From contig CAZEVO010000004.1 of assembly GCA_964515235.1 (NCBI GenBank), positions 1 to 64,000 of the forward strand: 64,000 nt of DNA, in the 5' to 3' direction. The notes under the pieces are model-generated. The model made no database searches. It was not told the DNA's origin and was given only the letters and a program-made list of their open reading frames with translations. Shown piece after piece: positions 58,906 to 64,000 of the stretch (positions are counted from its first letter, which is position 1; each line of letters starts with the position of its first letter). The translations under genes and the position numbers were made by a program. This DNA comes from OPU3-GD-OMZ sp964515235 (lineage in GTDB: Bacteria; Pseudomonadota; Gammaproteobacteria; Methylococcales; Methylomonadaceae).

Positions 58906-59844
58906 ATGGCAAACCTATTCACCGTAACCCCACACACTGCAATTGACCAAATCATTACTCTAGAACAACTGCATGCGGGCAATCTTCACGCCAACACAAT
59001 GCAACACTACCCCGCAGGTAAAGGCGTTAACGTTGCCAAAACAATCACCGCAATGAAAGCCTGCGTTACTGTCCTAGGTTTTATTGGGCAACAATCAATA
59101 CCATCATTTCAACCATTAAAATCACAGTTATTGACTACCGATTTTTCTATTGTTTCAGGGTACACCCGTCACAATATCACCTTACAAACCACCACGATTG
59201 AGCAAGAAACACATATCCGAACACCCGGGTTTGTAGTCACCACAACAGACAGACATGCATTAATTAATAAAATTAATACACTAACGAAGCCTGATGACAT
59301 TATTATTTTATCTGGTAGCCTACCACAAGGCGCCAACATACAATTTTATGCCGATATTATCTCCCACTGCCGACAAAAGTCCGCCCGCGTATTCTTAGAT
59401 ACTAACGGCCCGAATATCACCCTGAGCGTTGCAGCACGACCCTTTCTTATTAAACCAAACTTAGCAGAAATGGAATCACTGGCAGGACATCGGCTCACCT
59501 CTAATCGAGCAATTATAAATGCCGCACAACGCTTTATTGATCAAGGCATCAACGTTGTTATTGTTTCACTTGGAAAAAAGGGAATCATCGCTGTTACACA
59601 AACAAATGCCTTCCTGGCTTACTGCGAAAAACTTCCCGCCCAAAAACTTATCACGACTGTAGGTTGTGGTGATGCACTTGTGGGTGGCTTAGCGCTTGCC
59701 TACCAAGAAAATGAATCATTTGCCGAGACGATTAAACTGGCTGTTAGTTGCGCAACGGCAAACCTCTTTAGCCAAGAACCTGGAATGGTTTCTAGCCAAC
59801 TAGTAGATAAAATCAAATCAACTATCAGGCTAGTTTCATTATAG
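58906..59844 (+). CDS. PfkB-family sugar-phosphate kinase (1-phosphofructokinase type)
   Basis: A 312-residue ribokinase-fold enzyme. The substrate region HYPAGKGVNVAKTITAMKA near 41 fits the 1-phosphofructokinase / tagatose-6-phosphate kinase branch. DDIIILSGSLPQGANIQFY near 132 and PFLIKPNLAEMESLAGHRL near 184 are conserved. The catalytic base motif reads TVGCGDALVGGLALAY near 247, with GCGD instead of the common GAGD. No phosphotransferase genes for fructose are nearby, so the physiological substrate is uncertain. Confidence 0.85.
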   Translation: MANLFTVTPHTAIDQIITLEQLHAGNLHANTMQHYPAGKGVNVAKTITAMKACVTVLGFIGQQSIPSFQPLKSQLLTTDFSIVSGYTRHNITLQTTTIEQETHIRTPGFVVTTTDRHALINKINTLTKPDDIIILSGSLPQGANIQFYADIISHCRQKSARVFLDTNGPNITLSVAARPFLIKPNLAEMESLAGHRLTSNRAIINAAQRFIDQGINVVIVSLGKKGIIAVTQTNAFLAYCEKLPAQKLITTVGCGDALVGGLALAYQENESFAETIKLAVSCATANLFSQEPGMVSSQLVDKIKSTIRLVSL

Positions 59845-60084
59845 AATCAACGATTTTATAACTCCCTATAAGAATAACCAACAAAAAATAGTTATAATAG
59901 GGCCTTAAAGGCTCAATTTATAGCCGACATAAAGAATTTTTTTCATAATAAATGCGGAAAGCACTCATTTTTTATTAAAAAATAATTATCGTAGGGTTCA
60001 TGGTATAAAAATAGCCCTTTATGGCAATCTGAGCTTTGAGCGATCCATTGTCTTCCCGTAAATAGCACTACTTAAATATTTTAT

Positions 60085-61587
60085 ATGCAAGACCAAATAA
60101 CTGAAGACGAATTTGATCACTATGCTCAACAAGGCTATAACCGGATTCCCATTACCCGTGAAATTCTGGCGGATTTGGACACGCCTCTCAGCGCCTACGT
60201 TAAATTAGCCGACCAACCTTACTCCTATTTATTCGAATCAGTGCATGGTGGTGAACAATGGGGTCGTTATTCAATCATTGGATTACCCTGTAAAACTCAA
60301 ATTAAAATTTTTGAAAATACCATTCGTATTGAAGAACAGGGACAGATCAAAGAAGAGCATACGGTTGAAAACCCTTTACGATGGATTGAAACCTTTAAAG
60401 AACAATTTAAGGTACCAGATATCCCTGGTCTGCCCCGGTTCCATGGGGGCTTAGTCGGTTACTTTGGCTATGAAACCATTGGCTATATCGAACCCAAACT
60501 AAAATCGCAAGGTAAATCCGACCCCCTACAAACTCCAGATATTTTATTAATGGTTTCAGAAGAAATGCTGGTTTTTGATAACTTGTCCGGAAAAATGTTG
60601 CTCTTAACCCATGCCTGTCCAAAACAACCTAAAGCTTATCAAGCTGCCTGTAACCGTCTTGACTTGCTAATTCAACAACTCCGTGAAAGTTCTGCTAAGC
60701 CGCACAAACAATCACAACCTACATCAGTTGACGAGCAAGATTTTATCTCTGGCTTTACTCAGGAAGGCTTTGAAAATGCGGTCAAAAAAGCTAAAGACTA
60801 TATTGTTGCCGGCGACATCATGCAGGTAGTTCTATCACAACGAATGTCCATCCCTTATTCTGCACCGGCATTAGATCTCTACCGCGCTTTACGGTGTTTA
60901 AACCCTTCACCCTATATGTACTTCCTCAATCTTGAGGACTTCCATATTGTTGGTTCCTCGCCTGAAATATTAGTACGTTTAGAAGATAACACCGTTACCG
61001 TTAGACCGATTGCCGGAACACGTCCCAGAGGCGCAACAGCGACACAAGATATTGCCCTGGAACAAGAATTATTATCAGACCCTAAAGAATTAGCTGAACA
61101 CTTAATGCTCATTGATTTAGGCCGTAATGATGCCGGCCGAATAGCTTCCACAGGAAGCGTGGAGCTCACAGATAAAATGATTATTGAGCGCTACTCTCAT
61201 GTCATGCATATTGTTTCCAATGTAACGGGCCGTTTACAAGAAGATAAAAATGCCTTCGATGTTTTAGAAGCAACATTTCCTGCCGGCACAGTCAGCGGGG
61301 CACCTAAAATAAGAGCAATGGAAATAATAAACGAATTTGAGCCTGTCAAAAGAGGCATATACTCGGGTGCTGTGGGTTATATCTCTTGGTCAGGAAATCT
61401 CGATACTGCAATCGCTATACGTACTGCCATTATCAAAGATAAAACATTACATATTCAAGCCGGTGCCGGTATTGTTTATGACTCCGTACCGAGAAACGAA
61501 TGGGATGAAACCATGAATAAAGGGCGCGCCATTTTCAAAGCCGTCAGCATGGCAGAAGCTGGTCTAGAAGGGGACTATAAATCATGA
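60085..61587 (+). CDS. trpE: Anthranilate synthase component I
   Basis: A 500-residue chorismate-using enzyme. The N-terminal half holds the tryptophan feedback site (TPLSAYVKLADQPYSYLFES near 35-54). The catalytic half includes GDIMQVVLSQRMSIPYSAPA near 247, SPYMYFLNLEDFHIVGSSPE near 275, VRPIAGTRPRGATATQDIALE near 310, LMLIDLGRNDAGRIA near 341, and AGTVSGAPKIRAMEII near 402. It makes anthranilate with TrpG and overlaps trpG by four bases. The 240 bases before it (59845-60084) hold no leader peptide with tryptophan codons, so attenuation by TrpL is not seen. Confidence 0.94.
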   Translation: MQDQITEDEFDHYAQQGYNRIPITREILADLDTPLSAYVKLADQPYSYLFESVHGGEQWGRYSIIGLPCKTQIKIFENTIRIEEQGQIKEEHTVENPLRWIETFKEQFKVPDIPGLPRFHGGLVGYFGYETIGYIEPKLKSQGKSDPLQTPDILLMVSEEMLVFDNLSGKMLLLTHACPKQPKAYQAACNRLDLLIQQLRESSAKPHKQSQPTSVDEQDFISGFTQEGFENAVKKAKDYIVAGDIMQVVLSQRMSIPYSAPALDLYRALRCLNPSPYMYFLNLEDFHIVGSSPEILVRLEDNTVTVRPIAGTRPRGATATQDIALEQELLSDPKELAEHLMLIDLGRNDAGRIASTGSVELTDKMIIERYSHVMHIVSNVTGRLQEDKNAFDVLEATFPAGTVSGAPKIRAMEIINEFEPVKRGIYSGAVGYISWSGNLDTAIAIRTAIIKDKTLHIQAGAGIVYDSVPRNEWDETMNKGRAIFKAVSMAEAGLEGDYKS

Positions 61588-62180
61588 ATGCCATTAAAGT
61601 TGTCATGGTCGATAATTACGACTCATTCACTTACAATTTAGTGCAATATCTTGGTGAACTAGGTGCCCAAGTTACGGTGGTTCGTAATGACCAAACCAGC
61701 ATTAATGAAATCAAAGCAATGGCACCGGACAAATTAGTAATTTCCCCCGGTCCCTGTACACCCAATGAAGCTGGTATTTCTGTAGAAGCCATTAAAGAAT
61801 TTTCAGACCAATGCCCCATTCTAGGGGTGTGCCTTGGACACCAAAGTATTGGGCACGCCTTTGGGGGAGAAATAACCCATGCCAAACGTATCATGCATGG
61901 AAAAACATCCCTTATTTATCACCAAAATTCCGGTGTTTTCAATGGCCTTAGAAAACCTTTTGAAGCCACCCGATATCATTCCTTAGTCATCGATCAAAAC
62001 ACATTACCTACCTGCCTGGAAATGACAGCATGGACTGAAGATGACTCGGGTGATATTGAAGAGATCATGGGCATACGTCATAAAGAATATGATATCGAGG
62101 GTGTTCAATTTCACCCCGAATCCATTTTGTCTGAACACGGTCATGATTTGCTACAAAACTTTCTTACTGGAGCGCGCTAA
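61584..62180 (+). CDS. trpG: Anthranilate synthase component II (glutamine amidotransferase)
   Basis: A 198-residue class I amidotransferase. The nucleophile is C83 in PILGVCLGHQSIGHAFGG; the catalytic histidine and glutamate are in VQFHPESILSEHGHDLLQNF near 173. MVDNYDSFTYNLVQYL at the start and ISPGPCTPNEAGIS near 53 are family hallmarks. It supplies ammonia to TrpE and overlaps trpE by four bases and trpD by one base. The folate paralogue PabA is similar, so a dual role is possible. Confidence 0.94.
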   Translation: MNAIKVVMVDNYDSFTYNLVQYLGELGAQVTVVRNDQTSINEIKAMAPDKLVISPGPCTPNEAGISVEAIKEFSDQCPILGVCLGHQSIGHAFGGEITHAKRIMHGKTSLIYHQNSGVFNGLRKPFEATRYHSLVIDQNTLPTCLEMTAWTEDDSGDIEEIMGIRHKEYDIEGVQFHPESILSEHGHDLLQNFLTGAR

Positions 62181-63196
62181 TGGAAATGCCAAAAGCCCTA
62201 CAGTTATTACTTGATGGTCAAGACCTAAACTCTGAACAGATGCATACCATTATGCATCTCATCATGGCCGGCAAAACCACACCTGCTCAAATTGCTGGAT
62301 TTTTAATTGCCTTACGATTAAAAGGTGAAACCGTCAATGAAATAGCTGCTGCTGCTACCGTGATGCGAGAGTTAGCTACACCCGTCAATATTACCGGTCA
62401 ACACGTTATTGATACCTGCGGTACCGGTGGAGATGGTGCTAACACCTTTAATATTTCGACAACAGTTGCTTTTGTTGTCGCTGCTGCCGGCGGCCAAGTA
62501 GCTAAGCATGGCAACCGGTCTGTTTCCAGTCGTTCCGGTAGCGCTGACGTTCTTGAAGCCGCTGGCGTTAATCTAGACTTGTCTGCAAAACAAGTCAGCC
62601 AATGTGTTGAAGCCATTGGCGTCGGATTTCTCTTTGCCCCCAAACATCACAGCGCCATGAAGTATACGATTGGTCCACGCAAAGAAATGGCTGTCAGAAC
62701 TATTTTCAATTTATTAGGCCCTCTCTCTAATCCTGCAGGTGCCAAAAATCAGTTAATCGGTGTTTTTTCCGAACAATGGGTCGAACCATTAGCTCAAGTA
62801 CTACACAAACTGGGTAGCGAACATGTACTCATCGTTAATGCTGAAGACGGGCTTGATGAAATTAGCATTAATTCAGCGACAACAGTCGCCGAATTAATAA
62901 ATGGCCAAGTTCGCACTTTTTCAATTACACCCGAACAATTTGGCTTTCAACGTGCACCACTCAGCACACTGGCTGTCGATAGTATTCAAAATAGTCTAAA
63001 TACTCTAAAAAGCGTACTCAAAGGAGAGTCTGGACCTGCAAAAGATATAGTCTGTCTGAATGCAGGCGCCGCCATTTATGCTGCAAATTTAACGGAAACC
63101 CTAGACTCAGGGGTCCAAAGAGCACAATATATTATTGATAATGGACTTGCGTTTGAAAAACTACAACAACTCTGCCATCTTTCCAATCGTTTATAA
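62180..63196 (+). CDS. trpD: Anthranilate phosphoribosyltransferase
   Basis: A 338-residue enzyme that joins anthranilate and PRPP. IDTCGTGGDGANTFNISTTVAFV near residue 75 binds PRPP; KHGNRSVSSRSGSADVLEAAG near 105 and FLFAPKHHSAMKY near 150 bind anthranilate; RTIFNLLGPLSNPAGAKNQLIG near 173 and NAEDGLDEISI near 222 (metal-binding) are conserved. Its start overlaps the trpG stop by one base. Confidence 0.95.
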   Translation: MEMPKALQLLLDGQDLNSEQMHTIMHLIMAGKTTPAQIAGFLIALRLKGETVNEIAAAATVMRELATPVNITGQHVIDTCGTGGDGANTFNISTTVAFVVAAAGGQVAKHGNRSVSSRSGSADVLEAAGVNLDLSAKQVSQCVEAIGVGFLFAPKHHSAMKYTIGPRKEMAVRTIFNLLGPLSNPAGAKNQLIGVFSEQWVEPLAQVLHKLGSEHVLIVNAEDGLDEISINSATTVAELINGQVRTFSITPEQFGFQRAPLSTLAVDSIQNSLNTLKSVLKGESGPAKDIVCLNAGAAIYAANLTETLDSGVQRAQYIIDNGLAFEKLQQLCHLSNRL

Positions 63197-63216
63197 AAGT
63201 AACCTTCTAATAAATT

Positions 63217-64000
63217 ATGACTAACGCACCGGATATTCTCACCAAAATATTAGCCACAAAGGCGGATGAAATAAGCCGAAGAAAAACCCGCATGTCGATT
63301 AATGACTTAGAATCGATTATTCAAGAGACCGAAGCCCCAAGGGGGTTTGCAAATGCACTCCAATCAAAAGCACAGGCAAAGCAACCAGCAATCATTGCTG
63401 AGATTAAAAAAGCTTCCCCTAGCAAAGGAGTTATTCGTGAAAATTTTCAACCCATAGAGATTGCTAAAGATTATAGCTTTCATGGTGCAACCTGCCTCTC
63501 AGTTCTGACCGACAAACAGTATTTCCAAGGTTCAGAGGTTTATCTCCAAATGGTTAGAGAAGCCTGCCCGTTACCAACCCTAAGAAAAGACTTCATGATT
63601 GATTCCTATCAAATTTATGAAGCCCGCGCCCTTGGTGCTGACTGTATTCTACTGATCGTTGCAGCTCTCAACGACAGCCAAATGATGGAACTGGCACAAA
63701 CAGCTTCTGAATTAGGAATGGACATTTTAGTTGAAGTACATAATAACGTCGAATTACAACGCGCGCTTTTTCTTGACACCCCTCTCATTGGCATTAACAA
63801 CCGTAATTTACGCACTTTTGAAACATCGCTAACTACAACACTTGAACTTAAAGAGAGCATCCCTGAAGACCGACTCGTCATTACTGAAAGTGGTATTCAT
63901 ACACAAGCTGATATTAAACTAATGCTTGAAAACGACATCTACACCTTCTTAGTGGGGGAATTATTTATGCGAGCTGATCATCCTGGTCAAAAAATGCACG
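63217..64000 (+). CDS. trpC: Indole-3-glycerol phosphate synthase (3' end outside the window)
   Basis: The first 261 codons of trpC; the frame is open at the window edge. Catalytic and binding motifs are present: IIAEIKKASPSKGVIREN near residue 66 (catalytic lysine), LRKDFMIDSYQIYEARALGAD near 126, VEVHNNVELQRAL near 176, LIGINNRNLRTFE near 194, and ITESGIHTQADI near 228. It closes the ring to indole-3-glycerol phosphate. No PRAI (TrpF) fusion is visible up to the edge. It begins 20 bases after trpD. Confidence 0.93.
   Translation, partial: MTNAPDILTKILATKADEISRRKTRMSINDLESIIQETEAPRGFANALQSKAQAKQPAIIAEIKKASPSKGVIRENFQPIEIAKDYSFHGATCLSVLTDKQYFQGSEVYLQMVREACPLPTLRKDFMIDSYQIYEARALGADCILLIVAALNDSQMMELAQTASELGMDILVEVHNNVELQRALFLDTPLIGINNRNLRTFETSLTTTLELKESIPEDRLVITESGIHTQADIKLMLENDIYTFLVGELFMRADHPGQKMH

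Noticed and set aside
59845..60084. Tryptophan attenuator before trpE
   Set aside because: No short frame with adjacent tryptophan codons and no clear terminator/antiterminator pair. A weak hairpin near 59900 more likely ends the kinase gene.
1..64000. CRISPR arrays, tRNA and rRNA genes, complete insertion sequences
   Set aside because: No regularly spaced repeats, no tRNA-like cloverleaf with TTCGAATC-type arm in the gaps, and no transposase frame were found on either strand.

Overview
The window is an AT-rich (roughly 40% GC) stretch of chromosome from a gammaproteobacterium, densely coded and mostly housekeeping. The evidence for the class is gene order shared with Pseudomonas and Escherichia: ygfB-pepP-ubiH-ubiI, (TIGR02449)-zapA-ssrS, glnE-ilvE-waaF-waaC, rnfABCDGE-nth, metG divergent from mrp, lptM-lysA-dapF-DUF484-xerC, and trpE-G-D-C. 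Aerobic ubiquinone genes, a type II NADH dehydrogenase and an Rnf complex point to respiratory metabolism. The genus cannot be fixed from this sequence; an environmental lineage near Methylococcales or Thiotrichales is a guess. No rRNA, tRNA, CRISPR array, prophage or intact insertion sequence was seen.

Layout. 1-2.8 kb: a broken pstS-like gene at the window edge, then a tight operon of two DUF1538 membrane proteins, a PII-like protein and a CBS-domain protein. 2.8-14.8 kb: a TM2 protein, a small membrane protein, a PAS protein, the ABC-F ATPase YheS, NDH-2, a DUF2782 protein, a FetB-like permease, a fructosamine kinase homologue, and divergent tungstate-transporter genes (tupA and tupC) around an 82-nt palindrome. 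14.9-24.6 kb: TRAP permeases, then lptM-lysA-dapF-DUF484-xerC, DUF2333/DUF4389 proteins, dinB, darP and a uracil-DNA-glycosylase-fold protein. 24.7-38.8 kb: pgm, a ZIP transporter, pgeF-rluD, bamD, nadE, sucCD, ubiI-ubiH-pepP-ygfB, and zapA followed by 6S RNA. 38.9-46.8 kb: waaC, a collapsed waaF, ilvE, glnE, and a three-gene copper-peptide (HvfABC/bufferin-type) RiPP operon. 47-64 kb: nth, rnfEGDCBA, metG, mrp, a remnant of eptA, dcd, a CPBP protease, an OsmC protein, a PfkB sugar kinase, and trpE-trpG-trpD-trpC, the last running off the end.

The less ordinary content is: (1) the DUF1538-DUF1538-PII-CBS operon, which looks like a nucleotide-gated membrane transport system of unknown substrate; (2) the MNIO-dependent RiPP operon, whose precursor carries five cysteine motifs; (3) decayed lipopolysaccharide genes (waaF and eptA) beside intact neighbours; (4) a tungstate transporter split around a structured intergenic element, with no permease gene in view; and (5) a possible sequencing-adapter trace at the left edge, which makes the pstS truncation suspect.

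Several start codons were moved from the longest open frame to an internal ATG or GTG because a Shine-Dalgarno sequence or family alignment favours it; each case is noted.
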